Positions 55,276 to 64,000 of a stretch of DNA of 64,000 nucleotides are shown here, piece after piece (the first letter of the stretch is position 1; every line of letters starts with the position of its first letter). The notes under the pieces were generated by a model. The model had not been told where the DNA came from. It saw only the letters and a list, made by a program, of their open reading frames with translations, and made no database searches. Source of the DNA: Xanthocytophaga agilis (GTDB taxonomy: Bacteria; Bacteroidota; Bacteroidia; Cytophagales; 172606-1). A program made the position numbers and the translations under genes. The stretch covers positions 248,001 through 312,000 of the forward strand of contig NZ_JASJOU010000003.1 of NCBI RefSeq assembly GCF_030068605.1, given 5' to 3'.

Positions 55276-55510
55276 GTGTTCTATTGTTATGTGTAAACTA
55301 ATGAAAGTTTTACGTTAAAATTGAAGCAAAAAGTTTGCCTGAAATTTATATTTTTGTCAATTAAACAGTTTTTAGATTTAACTACTCTTCTCTTTACACT
55401 GCTTATACTTATTGTTATTGCATTGCATAAAGAAATTTAAAGTTTCTGTTTATTCGTTATATTCTGTTATCTGTTCCTAATTCCACTTCCTACTTTATAC
55501 AATCAGATTC

Positions 55511-56122
55511 ATGAAAATCATTGCTATCGGCCGAAATTATGTTGAACATATCGAAGAACTAAAAAACGAAAAACCTTCTGAACCTGTAGTTTTTTTAAAA
55601 CCTGATACAGCCTTACTCAAAGATAATGCCCCTTTTTACTACCCTGATTTTTCACAAGATGTACATCATGAAGTAGAAATTTTAGTAAAGATCAGTAAAG
55701 AGGGCAAATATATTGAGGAAAAATTTGCGCACAAATATTATGACGAGATTGGTGTAGGAATAGACTTTACAGCCCGAGATATACAACAAAAATGCAAGGA
55801 GAAAGGATTACCCTGGGAAATAGCCAAAGCATTTAACGGTTCAGCTCCTGTTTCAGAATTTGTACCCAAAACAAACTTTGCTAATATCCGGGACATAAAT
55901 TTTAGCCTTCAGATCAACGGAGAAACCCGTCAGCAAGGGAATACAGGTCTGACATTATTCAATTTTGATTATATTATCTCCTATGTTTCAAAATTCTTTA
56001 CCTTAAAGAAAGGAGATATCATCTTTACAGGAACTCCCAAAGGCGTAGGCCCTGTAAAAATCGGAGATAAACTAACCGCTTTTATAGAAGGAGAAAAAAT
56101 GCTTGAATTTGAAGTAAAATGA
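55511..56122 (+). CDS. Fumarylacetoacetate-hydrolase-family enzyme
   Basis: A 203-residue single-domain FAH-fold protein. Metal-binding Glu54, Glu56 (HHEVEI) and Asp85 (GIDFTARD) are present, with the catalytic region WEIAKAFNGSAPVS and the end motif GDIIFTGTPKGVGPVKIGD. The short length matches the bacterial YcgM/FAHD1 type, which act as acylpyruvase or oxaloacetate decarboxylase enzymes. The true substrate is unknown. ATG 55511, monocistronic or the first gene of a loose cluster with the M23 gene 88 bp downstream. Confidence 0.9.
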   Translation: MKIIAIGRNYVEHIEELKNEKPSEPVVFLKPDTALLKDNAPFYYPDFSQDVHHEVEILVKISKEGKYIEEKFAHKYYDEIGVGIDFTARDIQQKCKEKGLPWEIAKAFNGSAPVSEFVPKTNFANIRDINFSLQINGETRQQGNTGLTLFNFDYIISYVSKFFTLKKGDIIFTGTPKGVGPVKIGDKLTAFIEGEKMLEFEVK

Positions 56123-56210
56123 GTCTACCATCACTACTCATTCAATAGTACAAACGCTACAACACCAAAATCTAAAACTACAACAATGATCAATTGGTAA
56201 ATATGTTTCC

Positions 56211-58202
56211 ATGCTGAATCAGTCTGATTCATTCAAACCATACCACTGTATGCTGACATTTTTGAATACGTTAAAAAACAGGATTTTTGTAAAAAAAACG
56301 CTTTACACTCCCCTCTCATATCTCTTTTCAGGCATTTTATGTCTGACAGTATTATCCCCTACGCAGGCACAGACATCTTACCCTAAAGGGTATTTTATGT
56401 TTCCTATAAAGCCTGGTCAGAAAAATCTGCTGGCAGGAAATATGGGAGAACTTAGACCTGATCATTTTCATGCTGGATTGGATATCAAAACGGATGGTAA
56501 AGAAGGGCTTCCTGTATATGCAGCAGCAGACGGATATATTTCCCGCATTAAGGTTACACGCAAGGGATATGGCAATGGTTTATATATCACTCATCCCAAT
56601 GGATATGTTACTGTATATGGTCACCTCAAACAATACAACGCGATAATTGGTCAATACCTGAAAACACACCAGTATGATCAGCAGAGCTTTGAGATTGACC
56701 TATTGCTTGATAGTACTCAGATTCGGGTAAAAAGAGGAGAAGTAGTTGCCCTTTCCGGCAATACAGGTGGTTCAGGGGGCCCTCACCTTCATTTCGAAAT
56801 CCGGGATGCAAAAGATAATGTGCTGAACCCGTTAAACTTTGGTTTTTCTGAAATTAAAGATAATATTTCGCCTATTATATCCCGTTTAGCCCTACGCACA
56901 CTTTCTATACAAGGCAGAGTAGATGGAGAATATGGTCGTCTGGAATATATACCACAACGTCAACCCAATGGCAATTATATCATTCATAAACCTGTTTATG
57001 GTTTTGGAGATCTCGGTCTGGAGTTGTTAGCCAACGATCTGTCAGATGGTACATCCAATCGAAATGGCATAAGTTGTATTGAAGTACAACTGGATAATCA
57101 AGTGATTTTCTCACACCATCTGGAGTCTTTCTCTTTTGATCAGACACAATATATTAATACCCATATTGCTTACGAAAAATACCGTCTTTCAGGAGAAAGA
57201 TATCAACGTTGTTATCTCACAGATGGAAATGCACTGACAACGTATAAAACAGATGAAAACAAAGGCCGTATCCATATTATGGATACCCAACCACATCTGG
57301 TTAAAGTTAGTGTATGGGATGCTTATCAGAATGTAACTCGTCTGAATTTCACCATACAGGGAAATCCTTATAATCCTTCCATACCTGCATTCAAATCTGC
57401 AACCAATGTGGCTCAGGTTCAACAACAATTATTTGAGAACACGCTTTGTCTGTGGGTAAACAACCCATTAGCAGGAGCACAGAAAGCAACATTCTATACA
57501 GGCAAAGATAGTGTACAGGTTCCTTCTGCCTATATAAAGAAAGGTGAAGTAGTTTATCTGTGGGATGTACGCAAAGCACTACCAGACTCAGTACAAATTG
57601 GCAATCACACCGAACCTTTCTATTTCAAATCACTGGTTCCTTCCAATGTGAACCATTTGTATGAAGGTGATTCAATAAGCATTCTCTTTAATGAGAGTTC
57701 CCTGTTTGATACATTATACCTGGAAACTCGCCAACAAGGCAACATTTACCAGATAGGTCGTATGGTTGTGCCTCTGCGTGATTATATTGACGTTCGTTTG
57801 AAAGCAAATGTGCCTGTAACCCAAAAGACAAAGACATCTGTGTATCTCTTACGTGGCAGAACTCCCAGCTACCAGGGAGGTATATGGATTGACAATAGCC
57901 TTAGCTTCCGCACCAAAGATCTGGGAACATTTACAATACTGGCAGATACAATTGCTCCTGTTGCCAAATGCATTATAAAAAACAGAGAACAAATTGTATG
58001 CAAAGTATCTGATAACCTTTCAGGTATAGGCAACTACAGAGCCTACATCAATGGACGCTGGTTGCTGATGCAATACGACTACAAAACAGGCCTTTTATGG
58101 TCTGACAGACCTCAGGATATGCCTATATTACAGGGCGATTTTATACTTGAAGTAGAGGATAATGTACAAAATACAATAAAATTGGAAATGAAAATTCCAT
58201 AA
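56211..58202 (+). CDS. M23-family murein/peptidoglycan endopeptidase-like protein
   Basis: 663 residues from ATG 56211; an alternative ATG at 56250 would leave a better-sized signal peptide, with cleavage near TQAQ (about residue 53). The N-terminal half contains the LytM/M23 fold: zinc ligands His87 and Asp91 in DHFHAGLD, catalytic His192 and His194 in GGPHLHFE, plus the GNTGGSGG turn. The C-terminal ~430 residues are beta-rich Ig-like repeats of unknown role. It probably cuts peptidoglycan cross-links or acts as an envelope regulator. Confidence 0.87.
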   Translation: MLNQSDSFKPYHCMLTFLNTLKNRIFVKKTLYTPLSYLFSGILCLTVLSPTQAQTSYPKGYFMFPIKPGQKNLLAGNMGELRPDHFHAGLDIKTDGKEGLPVYAAADGYISRIKVTRKGYGNGLYITHPNGYVTVYGHLKQYNAIIGQYLKTHQYDQQSFEIDLLLDSTQIRVKRGEVVALSGNTGGSGGPHLHFEIRDAKDNVLNPLNFGFSEIKDNISPIISRLALRTLSIQGRVDGEYGRLEYIPQRQPNGNYIIHKPVYGFGDLGLELLANDLSDGTSNRNGISCIEVQLDNQVIFSHHLESFSFDQTQYINTHIAYEKYRLSGERYQRCYLTDGNALTTYKTDENKGRIHIMDTQPHLVKVSVWDAYQNVTRLNFTIQGNPYNPSIPAFKSATNVAQVQQQLFENTLCLWVNNPLAGAQKATFYTGKDSVQVPSAYIKKGEVVYLWDVRKALPDSVQIGNHTEPFYFKSLVPSNVNHLYEGDSISILFNESSLFDTLYLETRQQGNIYQIGRMVVPLRDYIDVRLKANVPVTQKTKTSVYLLRGRTPSYQGGIWIDNSLSFRTKDLGTFTILADTIAPVAKCIIKNREQIVCKVSDNLSGIGNYRAYINGRWLLMQYDYKTGLLWSDRPQDMPILQGDFILEVEDNVQNTIKLEMKIP

Positions 58203-58247
58203 GAATTGTAATTGTGACAGATTTACACAAACTTTGCCACAGTGTCC

Positions 58248-58291
58248 AGACCTTGTAAGGTATTTGATGCCTGACAAGGTCTGTTCTTTTA
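58248..58291 (+). terminator. Terminator of the M23 gene
   Basis: CAGACCTTGT and ACAAGGTCTG form a 10-bp stem with a 17-nt loop, then TTCTTTT; 46 nt past the stop. Confidence 0.8.
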
Positions 58292-58312
58292 CCTCTTACA
58301 ATTCAATCTTTC

Positions 58313-58762
58313 ATGAAACTGAACATTGGAGACGAAGCTCCTGACTTCGTGAGCAAAGACCAGAATGGCAATCCTTTCAAGCTTTCTGATTATCGGGGCA
58401 AGAAGGTAGTCCTGTACTTTTACCCCAAAGACGATACTTCAGGCTGTACAGCTCAGGCTTGTAATCTGAATGAAAATCTATCTGCACTGGAAGCAGCAGG
58501 TTATCAGGTAATTGGAGTAAGTGTAGACAACGAAAAATCACATAAAAAATTTATCACCAAATATGAGCTCAAATTTCCATTGGTAGCCGACACTGACAAA
58601 CAGGTAGTTGAGCAATATGATGTATGGAAAGAAAAGAGCATGTATGGTCGCAAATATATGGGAACAATGCGTACTACCTTTTTAATTGATGAAAAAGGAA
58701 TTATTAGTGATATCATTGAAAAAGTAGATACTAAGAACCACTCGGCTCAGATATTGAAGTAA
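58313..58762 (+). CDS. bcp: Thioredoxin-dependent thiol peroxidase (Bcp/PrxQ)
   Basis: A 149-residue peroxiredoxin that reduces hydrogen peroxide and organic hydroperoxides, recycled by thioredoxin. The peroxidatic Cys45 is in DTSGCTAQAC and the resolving Cys50 is five residues on, the Bcp spacing. FYPKDDTSG and VDNEKSHKKFITKY are typical. Start ATG 58313. Followed by the split transketolase genes, 89 bp away on the same strand, but no shared regulation is evident. Confidence 0.94.
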   Translation: MKLNIGDEAPDFVSKDQNGNPFKLSDYRGKKVVLYFYPKDDTSGCTAQACNLNENLSALEAAGYQVIGVSVDNEKSHKKFITKYELKFPLVADTDKQVVEQYDVWKEKSMYGRKYMGTMRTTFLIDEKGIISDIIEKVDTKNHSAQILK

Positions 58763-58851
58763 CAGATCATCAACAGACTAAGCTTCTGAATACCTTAGCT
58801 TTTGAAAATCAAGTTTAATTATTTATCTTTTTCTAATCCGCAGATTTACTT

Positions 58852-59724
58852 ATGGAATCCGTGATTCAAGACTCAACACCCAAAACCCTAGAAGAATTAA
58901 AAGACATCAGCTCTCAAGTACGTCGTGATATTGTACGCATGGTACATGGAGTGGGTAATGGTCACCCAGGTGGTGCACTAGGTTGTACAGAATATTTTGT
59001 AGCGCTGTATTTCCACCTTATGAAACATAACCCTGACTTCCAGATGGATGGTATTGGAGAAGATTTATGTTTCTTATCTAATGGACATATTTCAGCTGTG
59101 TGGTATTCGGTACTGGCTCGCAGTGGATATTTCCCAGTAGCAGAATTAAGCACTCACCGCAAAATCAATTCCCGTCTGCAGGGACACCCAACTACCCACG
59201 AAGGATTACCAGGCATTCGTATGGCATCCGGATCACTGGGTCAGGGCCTGTCTGTAGCTGTAGGAGCTGCTCAGGCAAAAAAGCTAAATGGAGATAACCA
59301 CCTGGTATATGTGCTGATGGGAGACGGAGAACAGGATGAAGGTCAGATCTGGGAAGCAGCCATGTATGCAGCACACCATAAAGTTGACAATCTTATTGCA
59401 ACAGTTGACTGGAATGGGCAGCAAATTGACGGACCTACTGTAAAAGTAATGGATTTGAAAGATCTTCCGGCAAAATACCGTGCATTCGGATGGGAAGTAA
59501 TCATTCTGGAAAACGGAAACGACATGGCAGAACTGATCAAAACATATGAGCATGCGAAAACATTAACCGGAAAAGGTTCTCCTGTGGCAATCATGATGAA
59601 AACAGGTATGGGTTATGGTGTAGACTTTATGATGGGAAGTCACAAATGGCATGGTGTTGCGCCTAATGATGACCAATTGGCTCAGGCATTGGCACAATTA
59701 CCAGAAACACTGGGTGATTTTTAA
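58852..59724 (+). CDS. Transketolase, N-terminal subunit
   Basis: 290 residues covering the thiamine-diphosphate-binding half of transketolase. The Mg/ThDP motif is GDGEQDEGQIWEA at 157-169 with Asn188 in DWNGQ, and GHPGG at 38-42 plus MASGSLGQGLS confirm the family. Its C-terminal half is a separate gene at 59794-60762, 69 bp downstream, the split arrangement common in Bacteroidota and other groups. Together they transfer two-carbon units in the pentose phosphate pathway. An alternative is the 1-deoxyxylulose-phosphate synthase relatives, but the split form points to transketolase. Confidence 0.93.
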   Translation: MESVIQDSTPKTLEELKDISSQVRRDIVRMVHGVGNGHPGGALGCTEYFVALYFHLMKHNPDFQMDGIGEDLCFLSNGHISAVWYSVLARSGYFPVAELSTHRKINSRLQGHPTTHEGLPGIRMASGSLGQGLSVAVGAAQAKKLNGDNHLVYVLMGDGEQDEGQIWEAAMYAAHHKVDNLIATVDWNGQQIDGPTVKVMDLKDLPAKYRAFGWEVIILENGNDMAELIKTYEHAKTLTGKGSPVAIMMKTGMGYGVDFMMGSHKWHGVAPNDDQLAQALAQLPETLGDF

Positions 59725-59793
59725 TGCATAATGCTATCTCATACAACTCTTATTTGAAATCGTATTTCTTCAAAAGAAAATCCTGACCTTAAA

Positions 59794-60762
59794 ATGAAAC
59801 AATTCACTATTCTAGATAAAAAAGATACCCGCAGTGGTTTTGGTGTAGGTTTACTGGAAGCTGGCCGGAAAAACCCAAATGTTGTTGCGTTGTGTGCTGA
59901 CCTGGTTGGCTCACTAAAGATGGATGCTTTTATTAAAGAGTTTCCTGAGCGTTTTTTCCAGGTAGGTATTGCCGAGGCTAACATGATGGGTGTAGCTGCA
60001 GGGTTGACTATTGGAGGTAAAATTCCTTTTACAGGAACATTTGCCAACTTCTCTACAGGCCGTGTATATGACCAGATCCGCCAGTCTATTGCCTATTCTG
60101 ACAAGAATGTAAAAATATGTGCATCTCACGCAGGTCTTACACTGGGTGAAGATGGTGCTACCCACCAGATTCTGGAAGATCTGGGCATGATGCGTATGCT
60201 ACCAGGCATGACCGTAATCAACCCATGCGATTTTAACCAGACTAAGGCTGCTACAATGGCGATTGCTGAACATCATGGACCAGTTTATCTGCGTTTCGGA
60301 CGTCCAGTAGTCCCTGTATTCATCTCAGAAGATACGCCATTTATCATTGGTAAAGCACTTATGCTGAACGAAGGTGCAGATGTAAGTATATTTGCCACAG
60401 GTCATATGGTATGGAAAGCAATTGAAGCAGGCCATATCCTGGCAGAACGTGGAATTGATGCCGAGATTATCAATATCCATACGATTAAGCCACTAGATAA
60501 AGAAGCGATTCTGGAATCTGTGAAGAAAACAGGTTGTGCTGTTTCAGCAGAAGAGCACCAGTTGAATGGAGGTTTGGGAGATGCAATTGCACATGTATTA
60601 AGCAGCAACTATCCTTCTCCTCTGGAAATGGTAGCCGTACAGGATACATTTGGTGAAAGTGGAACACCAGATGAACTGATGGTAAAATATGGTCTTACTT
60701 CTACAGCCATTGTAGATGCAGCAGAACGTGCTATCAAACGGAAAAAAGAAGTTCTTGCCTAA
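59794..60762 (+). CDS. Transketolase, C-terminal subunit
   Basis: 322 residues with the pyrimidine-binding and C-terminal domains: [38 protein letters not shown] (the Glu that activates ThDP) and [20 protein letters not shown], then the C-terminal [15 protein letters not shown]. It works as a heteromer with the N-terminal subunit just upstream and is cotranscribed with it; the operon ends in a clear terminator at 60788-60820. Confidence 0.93.
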   Translation: MKQFTILDKKDTRSGFGVGLLEAGRKNPNVVALCADLVGSLKMDAFIKEFPERFFQVGIAEANMMGVAAGLTIGGKIPFTGTFANFSTGRVYDQIRQSIAYSDKNVKICASHAGLTLGEDGATHQILEDLGMMRMLPGMTVINPCDFNQTKAATMAIAEHHGPVYLRFGRPVVPVFISEDTPFIIGKALMLNEGADVSIFATGHMVWKAIEAGHILAERGIDAEIINIHTIKPLDKEAILESVKKTGCAVSAEEHQLNGGLGDAIAHVLSSNYPSPLEMVAVQDTFGESGTPDELMVKYGLTSTAIVDAAERAIKRKKEVLA

Positions 60763-60787
60763 AAGAATCTTTTCTTCAAATAGCTAT

Positions 60788-60820
60788 AACTCCCGGATAT
60801 ACCTTATTCGGGAGTTTTTT
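60788..60820 (+). terminator. Terminator of the transketolase operon
   Basis: AACTCCCG and CGGGAGTT form an 8-bp stem with a 13-nt loop, followed by TTTTT; 25 nt past the stop. Confidence 0.85.
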
Positions 60821-60896
60821 ATTTATAGTGTTTTTTATACATTCGGAGTAATACAAAGTAGTTCTATTTAAATCTACCCAACAAGCCAAACAATCT

Positions 60897-62579
60897 ATGA
60901 AGAAAGGTTACTTTATTGTTCTCTTACTTATTCTGCAACAGAGCGCCCTCTTTGCCCAACATCCCAAAGGAGTAACAGCTAAACACGCTATGGTAGTATC
61001 TGCCCATCCGGAAGCCTCACGAGTAGGTGTAGAAATTCTGAAAAAAGGTGGTAATGCGGTAGATGCAGCTATTGCAGTACAGTTTGCCCTGGCAGTGGTA
61101 TATCCAGTAGCAGGTAATATTGGTGGAGGTGGATTTATGGTCTATCGTCTCAAGGATGGTTCTACAGGAACATTGGATTATCGGGAGAAAGCCCCAGCAG
61201 CAGCCTTTGAAAAAATGTATCAGGATTCAGCAGGCAACGTTATTCAAGGGTTAAGCATTAATGGACACCTGGCAGCTGGTGTTCCAGGTGCAGTAGATGG
61301 AATGGCAGAAGCGCACAAGAAACTGGGCACACTTCCATGGAAAGACCTCGTTCAACCCTCTGTTGACCTGGCCCGCAATGGTGTAATTCTTACCGAAAAG
61401 GAAGCCAATAGTTTGAATAATGCAAAAGAAAACTTTATCAAGTATAATACGCACACTCCCTATCTGGTCAGAGAAAAGCCCTGGCAGAAAGGAGATACTT
61501 TATTTCATGCGGCTCTGGCATTAACACTGGAACGTATTCGGGACTTGGGCAGAGAAGGATTTTATAGTGGTGAAACTGCCGATATGATTGTACGGGAAAT
61601 GCAGACTACGAATGGAATTATTTCTCTTGAAGATCTCAGGAACTATCATGCTGTATGGCGAGCCCCCATGATTGGCGATTACAAAGGATATAAAATTATC
61701 TCTATGCCACCTCCTTCCAGTGGCGGAGTTGCACTGCTGCAATTGCTGAAAATGATGGAAAACGCAAAATTACGTAAATGGGGATGGCAACAGCCTAATA
61801 CAGTTCACTGGATGGCAGAATGTGAACGACGTGTGTATGCAGATCGAGCCTCACATTTGGGTGATCCGGACTTTTACAAAGTTCCTGTCGCCGATTTGTT
61901 AAATGCCAACTATCTCCAGGAACGATTGCAAACTATACAGATGGACCATGCGACACCTTCCAATGAAGTAAAAGCAGGTATTTTTGCCAGAAATGAAAGT
62001 GATCAAACCACCCATTTTTCCATTGTAGATGCTCAGGGCAATGCTGTTTCCATTACTACTACACTTAATGGAGGATTCGGCTCCAAAGTAGTAGTAAAAG
62101 AAGCCGGCTTTCTACTGAATAATGAAATGGATGACTTCAGTGCTAAACCGGGTGTACCTAACCTATATGGAGTAGTGGGTGGTGTTGCAAATGCCGTGCA
62201 ACCGGGCAAACGGATGCTGTCTTCTATGACACCTACCATCATTGAGAAAAAAGGAAAGTTATATATGGTAGTAGGTACACCAGGAGGGTCTACTATTATC
62301 ACCTCTGTATTCCAGAATATTATGAATGTGCTCGAACACAAAATGGGGATGCAGGAATCCGTGAGTGCGAAACGTTTTCACCATCAATGGTTACCCGATG
62401 CAATCATGGCCGAAAAAGGAGCGTTTAGTGAAGAGACCCGTAAAGTACTGGAAGCGAAAGGACATAAAATCACTGAAGTAAATGGTATTGGTCGTGTAGA
62501 TGCGATATTAATACGAAAAAAACGCAAAATGGAAGGAGGCGCAGACCCACGCGGGGATGATACAGCTATAGGATACTAG
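60897..62579 (+). CDS. ggt: Gamma-glutamyltransferase
   Basis: A 560-residue periplasmic enzyme that hydrolyses glutathione and transfers the gamma-glutamyl group. Signal peptide 1-20 (LFAQ). It self-cleaves before catalytic Thr371 in SDQTTHFSIVDAQGNAVSIT, making large and small subunits. GNAVDAAIA, GNIGGGGFMVYR, DYREKAP and KRMLSSMTPTI are all present. Length is normal. The glutathione-like substrate may include peptides taken up from outside. Its terminator is at 62620. Confidence 0.94.
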   Translation: MKKGYFIVLLLILQQSALFAQHPKGVTAKHAMVVSAHPEASRVGVEILKKGGNAVDAAIAVQFALAVVYPVAGNIGGGGFMVYRLKDGSTGTLDYREKAPAAAFEKMYQDSAGNVIQGLSINGHLAAGVPGAVDGMAEAHKKLGTLPWKDLVQPSVDLARNGVILTEKEANSLNNAKENFIKYNTHTPYLVREKPWQKGDTLFHAALALTLERIRDLGREGFYSGETADMIVREMQTTNGIISLEDLRNYHAVWRAPMIGDYKGYKIISMPPPSSGGVALLQLLKMMENAKLRKWGWQQPNTVHWMAECERRVYADRASHLGDPDFYKVPVADLLNANYLQERLQTIQMDHATPSNEVKAGIFARNESDQTTHFSIVDAQGNAVSITTTLNGGFGSKVVVKEAGFLLNNEMDDFSAKPGVPNLYGVVGGVANAVQPGKRMLSSMTPTIIEKKGKLYMVVGTPGGSTIITSVFQNIMNVLEHKMGMQESVSAKRFHHQWLPDAIMAEKGAFSEETRKVLEAKGHKITEVNGIGRVDAILIRKKRKMEGGADPRGDDTAIGY

Positions 62580-62619
62580 CTTTCCAAACAATTTTCTAAT
62601 AAAACATTTACCAAAAGAG

Positions 62620-62648
62620 AAAGGCGTCATCGATACGTTGACGCCTTT
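62620..62648 (+). terminator. Terminator of ggt
   Basis: AAAGGCGTCA and TGACGCCTTT form a perfect 10-bp stem with a 9-nt loop; 40 nt past the stop. Confidence 0.85.
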
Positions 62649-62873
62649 ACTGTTATTTCTGAGCAGAAGTTATTGAAATTGATTCAATAATATTTTTATA
62701 TAACTATCTATATATCAATACCTAAATGAAATAAAAAACATTTTGTTTTATCACTACTGAAAATATTTTATTTGTTAGTGTATGGAATCTGAGAAAGGAA
62801 AACATCTTTTTAAGAAAAAAAGATAATTATTTTTTCGCACTATTTTCTTTACTCACTATAGTTACTTACCACT

Positions 62874-63749
62874 ATGAAAAAATACGTATTTTTGGCATTC
62901 CCAATTCTCCTTCTTTCGTGTAGTAATGGAGAAGGCAGTCACTTTGAAGGTGGGCTTTCAAAAACTGAAGAACAGACTGCGGATCTTATGATGTTACCTG
63001 CTCCTCCAGAAGGTAATGTTAGTACTGTTAACTTCAAGGAGATGGAAGTCGTATCTGATAATACAGAGCTAGCTGTCATCCAAAAGCAAATTATTAAGAC
63101 TGCACAGGTCCGTATACAGGTAGAAAAGGTAAAAGAGAGCAAAACAATTGTCAGCCAGTTAGTACAAAAAGCAGGCGGCTATCTGGCTACCTCAAACGAA
63201 TCACGAGACAATGCGTCCTATACTGCTACATTTGTCATCCGGGTACCGGCGGCTAAATTTGAAGGACTGCTGGAAGAATTACTTAAGCAGGGCATTTTTG
63301 TAGAGCAGAACAATGTAACGGCTCAGGATGTAACAGAAGAGTTCATAGATATACAAACCCGGCTGAAAACCAAACGGGCACTGGAAACACGTTATCTGGA
63401 GTTATTGAAACAAGCCAAGACTATGAAAGATATTCTTGAACTAGAAAAAGCCCTGCAAACAGTACGTGAAGAAATTGAATCCAAGGAAGGCCGGCTTAAG
63501 TATCTCACCAATCAAGTAGGCTACAGCACAATTAATCTGGATATTTACGAGCAGGTACCTTATGCAGCGGCACCTGAGATTGGCTTCTGGAGTAAACTCT
63601 TTGCGGGTGCAGGCAATGGCTGGGGTATTCTGCTGCAACTGATCATTGGTATAGTTACATTATGGCCTCTGTGGATTATATTGGCTCTTGGAGTGTGGAT
63701 CTCACGTCGCTTGTATATAAAACGTAAACTTCGCAAAGAAGCGCTATAG
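62874..63749 (+). CDS. DUF4349 family lipoprotein
   Basis: 291 residues. A lipoprotein signal ends at Cys16 in LLLSCSNGEG. The mature part has QIIKTAQVRIQVEKV, GGYLATSNESRD, FVIRVPAAKFEGLLEEL and a long coiled coil (about 160-215, rich in Glu/Lys/Leu) with a C-terminal transmembrane helix near residues 250-275 and a basic tail. This matches DUF4349, which is widespread in bacteria and of unknown function, probably an inner-membrane sensor or anchoring protein facing the periplasm. ATG 62874. Confidence 0.85.
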   Translation: MKKYVFLAFPILLLSCSNGEGSHFEGGLSKTEEQTADLMMLPAPPEGNVSTVNFKEMEVVSDNTELAVIQKQIIKTAQVRIQVEKVKESKTIVSQLVQKAGGYLATSNESRDNASYTATFVIRVPAAKFEGLLEELLKQGIFVEQNNVTAQDVTEEFIDIQTRLKTKRALETRYLELLKQAKTMKDILELEKALQTVREEIESKEGRLKYLTNQVGYSTINLDIYEQVPYAAAPEIGFWSKLFAGAGNGWGILLQLIIGIVTLWPLWIILALGVWISRRLYIKRKLRKEAL

Positions 63750-63805
63750 TACAATCCTATTTAAGAAAACCAGAAATAATCTATTTATTAATAGTGTTAT
63801 AAAAT

Positions 63806-63877
63806 TATCAAAGTTCTGATAGTACTGAGAAAATATCAGAATTTTGATATTGTTAAAAAAGTATCAAAGCCCTGATA
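63806..63877. repeat. Three 16-bp palindromes on an exact 28-bp period
   Basis: TATCAAAGTTCTGATA (63806-63821), TATCAGAATTTTGATA (63834-63849) and TATCAAAGCCCTGATA (63862-63877). Each has outer TATCA/TGATA arms; starts are 28 bp apart each time with 12-bp spacers of unrelated sequence. This looks like an operator array for a dimeric regulator. It is just after the DUF4349 stop and before an unseen gene to the right. The 123 bp that follow show no complete gene. Confidence 0.7.
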
Positions 63878-64000
63878 GCCTTCTATGGCCATTTTTCTTA
63901 TTTTAGAAAACAAACCATTGTACCAGAACCAGACTTATACCAAATGGCATGTGGGATTTACTGATTGTACACTTTACCCAAAGAAATATTCAACTCAATG

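Noticed and set aside
58852-60762. Split transketolase as a broken gene
   Set aside because: Both halves have proper starts and stops and this two-gene form is a known, functional arrangement.
63806-63877. 28-bp palindromes as a short CRISPR array
   Set aside because: Repeats are only 16 bp and imperfect between copies, spacers are 12 bp, and no cas gene is seen; an operator array fits better.

Overview
The window reads as chromosomal DNA of a Bacteroidota bacterium, most likely a Cytophagales-type free-living organism. The grounds are two SusC/SusD outer-membrane uptake pairs, LytTR/LytS-type and 7TMR-DISM sensor kinases, a 7619-type DPNDK domain, DUF4153 and DUF4349 proteins, lipoproteins with a Cys-Lys-Lys-Asp start, almost no Shine-Dalgarno sequences, and repeated TAnnTTTG promoter -7 elements, two or three of them with a TTG -33 box at the right spacing. 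The DNA is AT-rich throughout and I saw no transposase, integrase, phage gene or CRISPR array.

Layout. 1-4191 is the start of a giant secreted NHL/TIG-repeat protein read leftward and cut by the window edge. 4698-6313 is a two-gene ABC exporter. 6401-6965 is a decayed S41-type peptidase. 7254-13893 is a leftward block: a DUF4153 membrane protein, a secreted lipocalin-like protein with its AraC regulator, a LytS/LytTR two-component pair and an exported epoxide-hydrolase-like enzyme. 14068-19833 is a small-molecule and stress block: HxlR regulator divergent from an SDR, DUF1223 protein, alpha/beta hydrolase, DoxX-like protein, cupin and RibD/DHFR-like reductase. 20643-22006 holds a DUF6000 protein and a SUKH-like protein, next to a duplicated tRNA-Asp unit (22261-22334 and 23112-23185). 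23335-31166 carries an orphan LytS kinase, a histone-deacetylase-like hydrolase, a nitrilase, DUF421 and DUF748 proteins and a VWA protein with a duplicated C-terminal module. 31328-42284 is mostly housekeeping: 7TMR kinase, thrC, proC, cytochrome c, cysteine synthase, a surface lipoprotein, a large polytopic membrane protein and an RlmI-like methyltransferase. 42919-53193 holds two consecutive SusC/SusD pairs. 53973-63749 has an M48 protease, FAH-family enzyme, M23 peptidase, Bcp peroxiredoxin, split transketolase, gamma-glutamyltransferase and a DUF4349 lipoprotein. The window ends in a striking array of three 16-bp palindromes on an exact 28-bp period.

How the genes fit together. Most units are one to three genes, each closed by a clear hairpin-plus-T terminator, so the transcription map can be read well from sequence. 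The two SusCD pairs have no glycoside hydrolase, sulfatase or sigma/anti-sigma genes beside them. No single large undescribed gene system is visible. The most unusual signals are non-coding: the 28-bp periodic palindromes (63806-63877), a perfect 16-bp inverted repeat that buries a start codon (15450-15496), a cluster of short direct and inverted repeats (26639-26833), the tRNA-Asp unit duplication, and terminators in stretches with no gene (20283-20328 and 48248-48286). Start codons were moved from TTG or GTG to a downstream ATG where the sequence favoured it.
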